Below are positions 12,501-25,800 of a stretch of DNA of 64,000 bases, in pieces. The translations under genes were made by a program, and so were the position numbers. The notes under the pieces were generated by a model, which was not told the DNA's origin, did no database searches, and saw nothing but the letters and a program-made list of their open reading frames with translations. This DNA comes from Cyanoderma ruficeps (taxonomy: Eukaryota > Chordata > Aves > Passeriformes > Timaliidae). The stretch lies in the NCBI GenBank assembly GCA_008694505.1, contig VZDJ01000219.1, forward strand, positions 4,052,081-4,116,080. The letters are read 5' to 3'. Every line of letters starts with the position of its first letter. Positions within the stretch are counted from its first letter, which is position 1.

Positions 12501-15500
12501 TTGGAATTAGTGTCATTCAGTAATAATTAAAGCATGCAGAAAAATTAAGTCACTTGGTAGGAAGCAACTTGTCTCATAGTCAGCATAAGTAAGCATTCCT
12601 GTAGTTTAGTAAAACAATGTTAGAGAAAAATTTCTGGTTCTGACTTTCCATGTATTAAAAATATATTATGCTATTTGTCGTTGTCCTATTCTCTTGACCT
12701 TTGGTCTGCTGCCACTCATTTCGTCAACATCTTTTTCACATTTCCCAGAACTTTTGCTATTTTATTTTCTAGCTTCATGCCAGATTTATGGAGGTTCTTA
12801 TTTACAAGCACAGATGTTTCAACCCACCTCTAGAATGACAGTGTGACATGATTCCACCTGCTCGATGGAAAATCATGACATGTTTTTCTGACTCGTCCTC
12901 ACAGACAACTCTATCTCCTCTTTAGACAAAAAAACACGTTTTCCTTTTGCTGTCTCCTTTCTCAAAGACAGCAGCTCTTTGATTTGTCTCTTGTGCATCA
13001 CTGTTTTCCTCAGGCTTTTATCAAGGCATTTGCATCTAGGTTGTGATGATTATCATGAACCAAGATCTATAAGATAGGCCTTCTTATCTATGCAATCAGT
13101 AAGCCTTTTCTCCAGTATCTTCTGGCCTCTAGTTGCTGTAATTTACATTACTGTTCGCCTAAAACACTTAATGGAGTTCTCCAGAACATCACTGTGAAAA
13201 GTAATCTGCCTCACAAATGTTTTTCCTTACCCTGTAACTTTAGTGATGTGTCTTTCCTTCCCTCTTTCATCAAACACAAGCTACTTTTCTCTATTTTCAC
13301 TTTACAGTCACTCAGAACCAAGAGGTCAGTCATCACATCCTGCACTTGTGATGTCAGCCTCTTATCACATGTTCAAGCTAAGAAATGCTGAATTGATTGT
13401 TGGGTGTGATCATATTTGCACAATTACTTCAGGCAGACTTTTCTGGGATCTCATGCCTCTGTCTAAGCTCAGATTTTTGTTTGCATGATTTTTCACAGAA
13501 ATTCCTTCATAGAATGGTGGTGACAGTCATGGCTGCCATGGCTAAATATTCTGAATTTACTTCAGAAAATGGTTAACAGGAACACAAGTATGGTTTTCTA
13601 AAACATTATGACTACTGATGAACTTGCAGAGTAATATTATCTCATTGCTAGTTTGTCTTCCAGCATTTCACACACAGATCCCCTGAAATATGATGCATGG
13701 TTATGTTAACTTTTTTTTTTTTAATTAGGTTTCCTAAGATTGTCTGTAACCACCTCCACCTTTGCTCTTTGAGACAGGAATTGTCCTAATATTTTCAGTT
13801 AGTTGCTAAATTCCTTTACACTAAGCTTCTGTGGAGGTTCTCAGGATACCACATTTTATTATTCTCTTTCAGAAGCTTTTAATTGTTGAGAGGCAGCAGT
13901 GGATCGCTGTCCTCTTCATTCCGGAGGGTTTTTGGTAAATCAAAGCACTGCTCTGCAAATGCCCCTGTGACTGGAGCTTGGACAATGGCGCTACATAAAC
14001 TATTTACCCACAGAGCCACAGCCCTGACGGCAGAAATGACTGGGCTGTTCTTTAAGCTTGACCCACAGGACAGAATCCCTCATTATTTTTCTCTTTGTGA
14101 AGAGTTTATTTAATTAATAAAAACAGCGTCTCTGAAAAATATCAACCATAAAATTACTCTGGGTTTTCAGAAGAGCAGTATCGAGTCAAGGAGAAAAATA
14201 GCACCTAGGTAATTCCTTTTCTCCATAACTTATCATATAAGAAATTATGTTCAAATTATTGAATTATATTAATATACATGTCTGACCAATATATTTGGAG
14301 TTTTTAAAATTAATGGGACATTGGAAAGTTAAAATTAACATTGTTTTTATTTACTTATATTAGGTAATAAAACTTATGGCACATCATTAAAAATCTGCTC
14401 TGAACCAAGAGCAGTAAATTCACTAGAAGAGCTAGAGTTTATTTTTTGCCCTTGTTAACCTAATAGCTGTTGCCCTTTGGAAAGGATTTCATTTTACTGT
14501 TTTTCAAATTTTGGTATGTATTCTGCAGGGCTGTTCATAGTTATTTGAGATAAACTATGAAAACTCTTGCTTTTGGAATTAGACCTTCAGTAGACTTTGT
14601 TTTTACAAATTCTATGAGGTAAATGTCACTTTCTCTTCAGTCTGTAGAAGATAAAGAAAAGTGTTTAAAATTCTTTTAAAATTGTGCAAATACAGTAAAA
14701 AAACCCCTCATAATTTACTTACTATATACCCATATGTCCATCAGATAAAAGAACAATATAGTCAGAGATTGGGAGAAGCTGTTGACACAAATTTTGCCCT
14801 CCATCACATTCCTTTTTGAATTAAAGCATTGAAATTTGTGAGATCTGTGGAAGTTTTGTATAATACAGCAGATGGCAGGAGCTGAAGAGGGTGAAAACTG
14901 CTGAGAGACACTTGATCTAATTTTTCCTTCCCTAGCTTAGCCTGTAGATCTTTCCCAGTAACTGTGTAAGACATCATTTTGAGCTGGTGTGGAAGGGCTG
15001 CTGGCAAGAATAAAGGACAGTAGACCTTTCTGCATTAAACAGAGAGAAGGATTTTCTGTATCCCAAGGTGGTATGGTACAATGTCTAAGCCAATAACTTC
15101 TGAGAACAAAATGTCTAGAGCATGTAGCTTTAGGTATTTGTCCATTCATAAGCTGGCTATTCTTTCTTTATCAAATTATACCTTTACAATTAAGGAGAAG
15201 TAAGAATAATATTAGAAATCTTTTTCTGTAGCATTATAGCAAAAAAAAGTTGTGCAAATGAATGATATTACCAATGGGAACCCCTCACATTAAGGCTACT
15301 GAACTGCTAAATCAAATTTAACTCAGTTTTCCCCACTTATGCAGCATTCTGCTAATCTAGCTGAGGTCCATGTTTCAGTATTTATGATGTGGAAAGAGAA
15401 TCCTTATCCTGAGACTGAAATTAAGCTGTCTATTGCCTTGAAAATTTTATATGGACTTGGATACAGTATCAGAGTTGAACAAAAAAAAAAGTTTTAAAAA

Positions 15501-16188
15501 AAGGAAGAGAAAAAGAGAAAGTTTGAGTAGTTAGACTTATATAACGCTTTCCAGTACTGACAAATGTTTATTTCACACTATTCTTCCTAACTATTGATCC
15601 TTATTTTGACAGACTGAAAAAAGTAGTCTGTAGGTTTCTTCATATGAGATACTTTGAAAAAACAAGCACAGACTGAAACATCCCCATATTAAATATTTTC
15701 ATCAGACTGACAAGTTTATGACACGCTGTATCCTACCTTTCTCCAAAAAGTACAATAAATGTTATTTTACCGAAAAAGCTAATGGCTCATTTCTGTCAAG
15801 TGGAGTTACATAAAAAGAATCATCATGTCATTGAATGCAAGCACAACCAAAGCTGACATTTTTATGAAATTTGCTGTTAAAATATTAAATCAAACATAAG
15901 TTTCCTTGCATCTAGAGATTTTCTAGACTGGACTCAGGAAGAGGTTTACACTTCTCTGATAATGTATTTATTAGCATCTAAGCAAGCGATTTGACATTTA
16001 CATATTTCCTATCTCCCTTCCTTTCTCATTTGATTTACACACAGCTCTGCAACATTTGAAGCAACTTGCAGTAGGTGTTCAGCAGCTTGTTATGAACAAG
16101 GTGATCGGCTCCTGCAAACAAGGAGGCGTTGTTAAGTACGGTGGGGAGTTCTGTTAAGTTCTTTTGACATGTACTTTTGTTGTTCCAG
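9513..16188. other. Intergenic with a polypyrimidine tract
   Basis: AT-rich. About 9965-10095 is a C/T-rich tract made of TTCTTC and CTTTCT variants, and 10240-10275 has a short tandem repeat of ATTCTTTAAA. Otherwise nothing was recognised. Confidence 0.6.
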
Positions 16189-16815
16189 TGTGGTTTTGAA
16201 CCCTTTTCTGTGCTCCCTTTATTCCTCCCCTGCCATTCTGCGGTTACTGCCTGGCAGCTCTGGCTGACAGGGGTGTGGAAACATTTGGGGTGGGGAAGGA
16301 TTATATTTGCCCTTTTTAAGAGGCAGCTGGGACTCGGGGACACTCGCCGCTGCCTGGCTGGGCAAGCTAACATGGCAGGGTAGCATGACCAATCAGGATA
16401 CGAGAATGGCTCCACCAATGAAAGGCATGGAAGGGCTGATTGACAGGCCATGGGAGGAGCCAAGTGTACGCAAAGGGATGAGGCCGCAGACTGTGGGAGG
16501 CACCCAATATTCATATATGGGCAAAGCTACAGGCCATGGGAGGACCAACTATCCATATATGGGCACAGTCATGGGCGGTGTGAGGTCTGGGAGGACATAT
16601 AAGGACTGCTCATGAATATTAATGAGGTGATGCACTCTCAGTGTATAAAAGATGAAGACGACATTTTTTGAGCTGAGCCTCTGGTGAGCAGAAAGAGTTT
16701 CACTGCGCTCCCAGTGCCGTCCCTCCCCCACACACCCTTTGGCTTGTAATTTTAACCAGTTCTGATTAAATTTTATCCACTCGTTCCTGCCTGGGGTTTG
16801 AGTCATTTATAATAA
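16189..16815 (+). mobile_element. Solo LTR with expanded U3 (same family as 29630-30066)
   Basis: Starts TGTGGTTTTG. The GC-richer U3 holds GACCAATCA and CCACCAATGA boxes, then near-duplicate blocks with AGGCCATGGGAGGA and CATATATGGGCA, TATAAAA at 16644-16650 and ATTAAA at 16765-16770. It ends around GAGTCATTTATAATA. The stretch from CCAATCA through GATTGACAGGCCATGGGAGGAG aligns by eye with 29811-29890. No target duplication was found, so both ends are approximate. No retroviral ORFs lie nearby. Minus-strand open frames across it are not genes. Confidence 0.65.
16553..16562 (+). promoter_or_regulatory. CArG box (SRF site) inside the LTR
   Basis: Perfect CCATATATGG, matching CC(A/T)6GG. A related degenerate copy (TTCATATATGGG) lies about 42 bp upstream in the duplicated block. 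About 80 bp upstream of the LTR TATA box, so it could act as an enhancer element. Function is inferred. Confidence 0.4.
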
Positions 16816-19800
16816 ACTGATTTTTTTTGTGGGGGGGATTGTTTCCTTCTTCAAGAAGTGTCAGATTCTGTGTCAGTCAAATAAGTAGAAACACACACCC
16901 AGGGTAGCAGTATCCATTACTTAACATTTTAAGTCTGCTGAAGTCAGTAATGCTGAAATCATCAGTTTTGTCAGACTGTTGTCTCATCATCCCGTCAATA
17001 TGTCGAGATCCTATGTGCTGTGGTTAGTGTGTGCAGAAATTAGAGTTTGCACATTTGTTACTTACCTTTGTTTGGTAGGAGCTGCATGAATTTCATTTCA
17101 TCTCTCAGAAGAACCTTTAGAATGTTGTCCATTGAGCTTTGCCAATTCAGTCCCATCAAGGAGTATAACAGTTAGCAAATATACCAGAAATTGAACCATA
17201 CAGTGCCATCATATTTGTTGCAATGCCAGAATGTCTTGCTACTTTTCTGTGAAGATATATTTTCACTATTGTCATGCAAAGGCTGTGCTTTATGAGTGAC
17301 TGTCTCTATATTTCATGATTTAGCATTTATCTATGTTTCCTGAACATGTATAAATAGATATGTGATGCTGCTTTAAGCTTGATTTGTGGTGGGAACATCT
17401 GAAGGTGTGTACATGTCCTGAAACACAAAAATATTAGCACTAGTTTCTCTTACAGTGGATTTTTGCTTTTTACTGGCCAGTCTACTGTCTGCAGGTATTG
17501 TTAGTGAAAGCTGTGTGGTTGAAGTCATATTTCTTGCAATATATTCTCTCTGACTCTTAAATCTCAGTGTGTCCCTTCCTACAGGGTGATGATCAGTTTG
17601 GATGTTACTAGACAAACCAGAATCCCACCAGGCCAAATACTGCAAGAGCTCCTCCTAATGGAGCTAACAGAAAGAGGAAAAAAAAAAAGAGGGGTATAAA
17701 NGGAGGTAGGTGGGAGGAAAAAAAAAAAGATTAAAAAAAATGTTGAAAAGAAATACGGGAAAAATTTCCTGCATTTGCTACTCTGTGTTTCCTAATTTGA
17801 AACGTCTCACCATGTTACTGAAAGGCTTTGGTATATCTTGTCTGAGACGGTGTTTGGAATGTTTCAGAGCAGAGCATGCATTTCTTCTGCAGATTATTTT
17901 ACAGTGAAATCCATACTTAGATACTGGAAAAAAAGTGTTCTAATACTCTTCAGGTATGTGCAAAAGCTGGTGCATTTTTCTTTTGAGGGAGTGTCTCTGG
18001 AAACACTGAGTGCCATACTAAGCTGATCACAAATGCATCCTCTCTCTGACTGCATTAGCATGCAGGAACTTGTGTGCAAAGCTGCTCTTTTTGCAAAGCC
18101 AAATCTGTATGCAGGGAGCATTTACACAATGAAAAGATGGCTGGACTAAATCGAATATTTGGCTTATAATAAAGACTTCTAGATTCCAGTCCTGTAGATC
18201 CCAGTGCTTTTTCACTTCAGCTGAATGTGTGCCTCTACTCACTGGTCTGAGTAAGGAGAACAAAACAGAATCTTAATCTAAGATGACAAAATGTTCTCCG
18301 CAAATATGGAGAACGTGTTTTAATTCAAGCTGTCGCCAGTAAAAGAATGGGCTGGCTGGGAACAACAGCCTGCAGCAGGTTGATAGGGAGAGACTGTTGG
18401 GTTTCTATTTCTTTATTTCTTTTTAATATAGAGCAGAGTCACCTTGAAACAAATTTGAAATAATCACATCTTGTTAAAATAAGTAGTTGTTGTAATCTAA
18501 TGAATTATGATGAAGTTATTTCTACAAGCCGTGACTAAAGGCTCATATTTTGTACAAAAGTGTGGCAAGTTTTAGGGCCATTTGAATCAGTGGGACTACA
18601 TTTGGCAAAGAAACAGACGGCAGTTATGGCAAAAGTAGTTTTCTATCACAATGTTACTGCTGGGCACTTCAATCACAGGTGTAAATAAGAGCTCCCTGGT
18701 GACTGCTGTTTCACATCCAGCTGTGATAATCTCTGAGGGGCTATTTAACAGATGGACACCATCACAAGCCTGCTCATACCTGATGTCTTTCTGCTGAAAG
18801 CTGTCAAAAGAGCCGTGTACGGCTTTATATTGGACTTTCTCCACCCCTTTGGAATCCTGTGATGTATATCATTATTTAGATAATCACTATCTGATTTGCA
18901 TAGCGAGAGAAGTGCAAGGGAAAAAAAGCAGGTTTAACACAAGCCAAATCTGTTCACTAACTTCTTCCATGAGTGTTTTTAATTTCCTGGCCAAAATGTG
19001 TACATATGTTTGGTTCTTACATATTCCAGAAGGGTGGCTGTGATAAATAAAAATGGCATATGTTCCTAACGTCAGAGTTTGAAGACAGCTGGTGATTTTG
19101 AGCTAAATCACAGTAGGCCCGATTCTATTTTCAGTTTTCTTTGAAATCCAAAACACTGACTGAGCTACAGCAGTGTATGAGGATCGCTAATGGTCTAATA
19201 TTTTAATAAATAAATTGGAGGACAAGGTGAGAAAGAGACTAAATCCAGACCAGGCAGACTACAGCACTGCATTTGAGCGTGGCTGTGCTGCAGCAATGCT
19301 TCTGTGTCTCTGAGAAGTGGTGGTAAAACATTCTGCACAATCTGAGTCAGAAATGAGTTAAAGGGTAGTCATGAAGTAAAATTTTTCTGGTATTGAAAAG
19401 AGGGGTGTGTTACAACTAATATGCATTTCCAGAATGTTTATTCATACCAAATTTTAGGTCTTAAAACTTGTTAGATCTCATACCTGCTGTCTATAAAGAG
19501 AAAGGCTCTTCATTCTTCAATCTTCATTCATGGAGAGGGTCTTAGAGTAGAATTCACTTATTTAATTATCTCAACTGAAAAAATATAATCTTCCTCTTTA
19601 GTCATTTTGGGAGAAGGCCACTTCCAACAGTCAGGGTACATTTGTGTCATTCTGTTTACACAGTCAATATGTTCAAGGTATCTAGATGATGAACTTAAAT
19701 ATTTACCTTTATTCAGGATAATTATGGTGCATAAATCATTCACTAAATAATTTTAAATGAGCAAATTTGCATAGCTTAGATGTCAGTTCAATTAATTCAT

Positions 19801-22800
19801 CTGTTAAAATAATTTAAAATAATTAATTAAACTAATGTTTGCTACAATTAACTTGTCCAATTCTGGTTCTGAAAAGGGTCACTTCAATTCTAGAATGATG
19901 CAGTAGATGACTTATTTTGATTTCTAAACTAATCATATATAGTAGGACCTACTAATTACATACTTCCATCAATACTTAATTACAATGTGCTTCTCACTTG
20001 CCAGTTCATCCTATGAACTTGGTATCTTCTACTGAGCAGCATGAAAAGTAAGGGGTAATTTTTTTTATATATAATTTCCTGTTAGGACAGTTTACTTTAA
20101 GCTATTCTGTTCCCTGTTTGGGAAAAGGACCTTTTTCTAGTCTGATCTTTTCACTTGTTTGTGTCTTTGCTCTCCCTTTGTCATGTTCCTCTTCATCAAA
20201 CATTAATTATATCTCCCCATTTTCAAAGCTCTTGTATAACTGATTCTTAGACCCTTGCAGCATAATTTTGGGGAAAAGTGTTTGATTTTCTACAAATGTC
20301 ACTCCAGACTTTGCATTAAGAACTGCACAGTTGAGAGAAAGCATAGCTTCTGATGACTGTTCCAACAACAGCTAACATTCTGGAAATAAAATAAGATCCT
20401 TTCCAGTGCATCCTGTAGGTGATGGTGTCTTTTCTCAACTGCTGTCATAATTGCAGAGAAACTGGCTTTAGGCTTTTCTGTTCTTTAAAGAATAGAATTC
20501 CACTGGAATGGAGCTGAGACAAGCAAAATCTTCCAATTCCCACATGCAGTGTCAAGACAAGGTATGTGCTGCATAATAACTTCCTGCATGACAATAAACA
20601 ACATTTAATGTCTAGAAGTCACTGCTGTGCAATTTTGTAAATAGTGGCCTGAATCAGGCTGGTCCTTATTTCAATTTTCAATATGGTAGAAATAAAGCCT
20701 CAACTTTTGACTCAGAGGATCTTTGTCAAAGGATTATGTGCAGTGCGATTTCTACCAAATACATACTGTTCCTCATTTAATTTAGTAGAAATGTCTTCAA
20801 TAATTAAATGAGCTGATTAATGCAATTATAAGTTTCATTGCTATAAAAACACTTTTATTTAAAATAAATGTGCCATTCACTTGACAAAACCAGTGAGCCT
20901 TTTGAAGACTCCAGATCTGTGTTAACAACTCTTTTCATGAGTCTGCACTTCATCACATACTCCTGTTGTGATTAATTTGCACTATTTCATATCATTTTTG
21001 TTCTACTTCTTTCACTTTTGCAGATGACCCCTCCTCACACCCTGGCCTTGTTTAAAGGAGCTCTGCTTCACCCAAAATTATCTAAAAGTGAGATGTACAG
21101 GACAGAGTTTTTACAGAACTGTCAGCTGAATATTTTTTTCTATCCACAGCAGATAGTGCCAAAAATAGAGAATTGAAATAATACTAGGAAGCTGCTGAAG
21201 TTTTTGCTTGAGACAGCCTGTCAGACTTCATGGTTTTCCTGCTGTTTTTTGTCCATAGTGTACAAGGCAGCACACTTTAAAGAGCAGTGAATGGTGATAA
21301 AGACACCACAAACTGAATTCTCACATGTCACTTGATGTACTGAGACCTGTCCAGAAGACTCAGTTTTCAGTTCATCTATTCAGACACACCCATCGCTCCT
21401 ACTTACTTAGACAGTCTAAAGCTGGAATTCTTGAACCATGTGATTATCTAGCAAGTGTGTTATTTTAGCTTGCTTTGGTTTTTAGGAGTCAGTTTATTCT
21501 CTAGATGTTTGTGGTGTGCTTTCATAAGCATGACACGGCCCTGTATTTCCATATATATATTTCAGTTATCCCACAGCAGAAAGTCTTATGAACATGAACT
21601 CTTACAAGATTGCCTTGTTTTAGTGATGAAAGTGTCTGTGCTAAGATTCAGCTTGGGCAGAGCTTGAGTGGGAGTCCCTAGACTTGCTTTTGCAGTAAGA
21701 AACTTGAAATGTCCAAAAAGGTGTGTAGGCTTCGAAAGAGAGATTTGTGAATAGTGAACATCACTTTTGGAAACTGAGATCTTGGAGTAAGGCATGGCAC
21801 ATCCTTCTTTGCATGCACCCTCCATTGTATCTCCTTTAAATGTCTTTGTCAGACTCACGCTGCCAAATTGACGGTTTTCTTGGTGAAAGCAATTCTGTTG
21901 GTCTCAGGTCCCCAGGGAAATTCTAACCCTTTAAAGGTAAGCCGCATGTCTGTTCTTCTCTTCCCATGGCACACTTTGAGCTTTTGAGCTCACTGAGGCT
22001 TTTTTGTAAGTCTCGAGAGCTCAAACCAGCACCAAGCTGACTTACAGCCAGTCCCACACCCATCCCACAGCTTGGCTGGGAAGGAGATCATGATGTGCCA
22101 GTTTTTTCTAAGCACAGCAGCAATTTGTAACTGAAGAAGAAGCGTGGCCTGCGAGATGCAGCTCCTCAGTGCCATGCATGATGACTGGGGAGACTTCATA
22201 CGAAAATTCTTGTTTTGTTGTTGTACTTAGACGTTGGGAAGAATTTTCTTTAAATACCTGTGCATGAAGAAAAACTATGAATTGCAAAGCAAGGTTATAC
22301 ATTAAGTACAACTTATATTAAAATAGGAAATATAATCTTGAAATAAATCACAATCATTCATGACCATCTGATCCTCTTCTTGGACATTCCCAACACTTCT
22401 GTGCAGCACAACTGCCAGGGCAAACCTGTTTCTGATGCCAGTTAGCAGCTCACATATGATTTAACAGATACTTCTTTTTGTAATATAAATGCAGCTATGA
22501 TCAAATTATATCAGTTTGCCCCTGCTCAGACCAGCTTCCTCAGTTTTAGAAACAACACATTTGCAAAAGAGCCAGGCAGGCATACAGAAGGGTATGTCTT
22601 GGAAATCTTTGGCAAGCAATAGCTGTTTCTGGAGTGCCACACTGTAAGATTCCTGGTTTAACCTAGGGAGTTTGGAGAATGTGATTCAAAAAGAGTGGTA
22701 TTTTAGAAGCTCATCTGTTCTTTTGCAAAAGTAAAAGCTTCCCCTTCCTGCCAAATTCTGCATTTTTGCCAAATGGTTCTGCTTCCATTTCACTAAGTTA

Positions 22801-25800
22801 AGGAAGGTGAGCCAGTCTTATTTTAAAAATTAACTTCAAGACTGCATTCAGCAAAAGAAACTGCTGGCTTTTGGTGTTTCAGACACTTCAAACGGACAAA
22901 TTAGTGCAGCAAGAGTGGTGGCTTTGCTGTATGTCTGAAGGTGGTGATAGTTGCTAGCCCATTTGCAGTGGAGGGGAGATGAGAATATGTTTATGGTGAA
23001 TTCTGCAGCAGCCGTGGTGAGGTCCGTGGGCAGCCACTCCCCAGTCACGCTGGGCGTGGGAGCAGGGGCTCTGTCTGTGCAGAGCGCTCCAACAGTCATT
23101 TGGAGGTGACTGTCACATCAGCTAAAACCCACAAAATAACGATTAGTCATTGCTACTTTTTTAGCACAGCTCAGTCTTTTCTCAGTCCATGAGACAACAG
23201 GTGTTTGTTGTTAGAGGCAAGTTATGCTCCTGCTAGATACCAGAGAACAGAAGGTCCTAAGAATAATATTTTTTTTTTCATTATGAGGAACATGTCAACA
23301 CTTCTGTAAATGGAGGAGCATTTCAGGTGCATTCTGGCCTTTACCATGGCTCCCTCAAAGTGTAGAAAAAGCAGTCAAATGTGAAAGTATCAGTGAACTG
23401 ATCTAAAGGGATCCTGAAGGTTTGTTCAGTGTCATGAGCAGGCAGAAGCATTTGACATTTGATTTGGCAGTTCATGGGGATAGACACCTAACACTGACAT
23501 GGCAAAAATGCAGTCACTGTACCAAGATTTGTATCAGCTAGAAGAAAGTTTTACCAAACAGAGCAGGGAGACTTCTTAGAGAAACAATGTTATTGTTTTT
23601 ATGAAGGCAGGTCCTTTTATCACGCACACCTATCATGTCTAAATTTAGGATGAGAATATTAAAGTGTATACCTGTCCCCAGAAAATCTGGTTTGTAATAG
23701 TTGCCAAATAGGGTTGTTACTGATTGCTTTTTCCTTCCAAATGGCAATAATTTCCCATCACAAGCTGAAAACCTTAGGAAAGTATACATAAAAAGCAAAG
23801 GCTGGATTTCTTTTTTTAACACTAGCAGCTGGCTGCCATTTGTTTGAGTGCTTGACTTGTTTCTTTAAAAAATGTGATTTATTTGGAGGAGATTTTTCTG
23901 TGGCACATTGTTTCCCCTCAGGCTATCTCTGAGTCCATAGCACTGGAGATGGTGGTTAATGAAGACAGATGACATTCCCAGCCCCCAGGCTACTGTTTTC
24001 ATTTTTCAATACCAGCCTTTGCATCAAGGAGCGAGCAGCAGCAGAGATGTTCTCTGCCAACAGCAGGGTCTTTGTTTTGTTTCCCAAGGTTCTTCCTTAA
24101 TGGGAATATAAAAATTGTGTTTCTGTAATTATATGTTGTCGAAATTATAAGGAACAGTATTAGTTGCAAATGTAATGTTGAAAACAACCATCAGCAGCCA
24201 AACTGAGTGTTACTGTGCCATTTTCTCCTCTCCTGTACCATTCCTATCATTATTTGAAACAGAGTGATGGAGTAGAGACAGGAGTGAGTAAATGAGTTTT
24301 GCTTCTTTGAAATCACTGAAACTATACAAATGGATTTTTTTTTCCTCTTGTGTGAATGTTGGTAATGCATTTTGTAATTTTTGGAGGGAGGCAGACAGTA
24401 TTTGTGTTTGCACAGCAAACATCATGAGGCTTTGGGGGTTGAGAAAGCCGGCTTTTGGCTTGTGGATTAGTACCCTTATGTGATTTTCAGGATTTCAATA
24501 CTGGCCACTTCACTAGGTCATTTGGGTCACTCACACAATATGTATACCATTATTTAGTACCTCAGCTGAGCTCAGATGAAACTGTGGTAGAATTTATTTT
24601 AAAAGAACAAGAACAGTGGTTTTCTAAAAAATTACACACACATGCTGAAGTCACTTGAGTTCTGCTTACTTTCTAACCTAACTGATCTAACCTCAGGTAC
24701 TTATATGGGGAAAATACAAAGAATTTATTTTAAAAGATGTTCATATATATGACTTTGCTTTCATGAGCACATTTTTGTTAGCATTTTGTAGCTTTGATAT
24801 CTCATTGCAGCTTCTGCAATTTTTCCTATATTAGGCTATTTACTAAAATATTCATGAAAAGCAAACACAAAGTTATCAGTTAATTAATTTAGAATATACA
24901 TGTATATTCATTTATGTTCACTTGGCAACGTTAAATTATATATTGTTTCATACAATGCAGGGTTTAAAATATTAAGACCAAAAGATGAAACTCTGTATTC
25001 AAAAATAGTTGATTTTGTAGCTTTCTATCAGCTTCTCATTTTCTGAGACTTTTGCTGTGTTCTAATTGCATATAATTAGTTTACTGCTATAAGTAGAACA
25101 CTTCAAAAAAAAAATCTTAAGATGGTTAAAGTCTCCCAGAGAATAATCATATTTCCTCCCTTGAATCTAAACACTTCAAAGTTTAAAATTCAAAGATACA
25201 GGAATCTTTGAAGAAGGACCATCTGAGAAATGTGGAGATCAGTCTACCTGTTTATATTTTCTTCCTAGTCCTATAGAGATACAGGAAATTCAGGGGTAAC
25301 ATTACATGTGTGCATGTAATCATCTTTGAAGCTGGAAATCCTCTCAAAGTCAATGATAATTTGTAGCTGACTTCAGCAGAATCACAATTTGATCTCCTTT
25401 ATGAACTTCCTAGTTCACCTTTTCACAAAAATACACTGGCCTCCAAGGGGAGGCTGATGCTTTCTGTCCTCTTCCATCAGGCTGATTTTCACATTTTTCT
25501 TTATGGGTCCTGGCCTTTCTAAATCATTCAAGGGGATGCAATTCCTTTTGTTAAAGAAAAGTCTCACTGAAAATTCCTGCGTAAATTAGCAAAAACCTTT
25601 CTAAAACCAGCAGCAGCAGAATTCTTTGCCTGGTTTCTGAACATTTTCTGTGAATAAAACCTTGTTTTGGCAAAAGCTTTTTGAGCACCCTTGTTTTAGT
25701 TCAGTGAATGAGATATGGGAAGCTCTGCCTCAGCTGCACTTTCTTTTGAAATCTAGAAGCATTTTCAAAGTTTTACTTTTTTGACCTTGAGTTGACTTGG

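Noticed and set aside
16035..16514. 159-codon minus-strand open frame
   Set aside because: It runs antisense through the U3 of an LTR and has no family resemblance.
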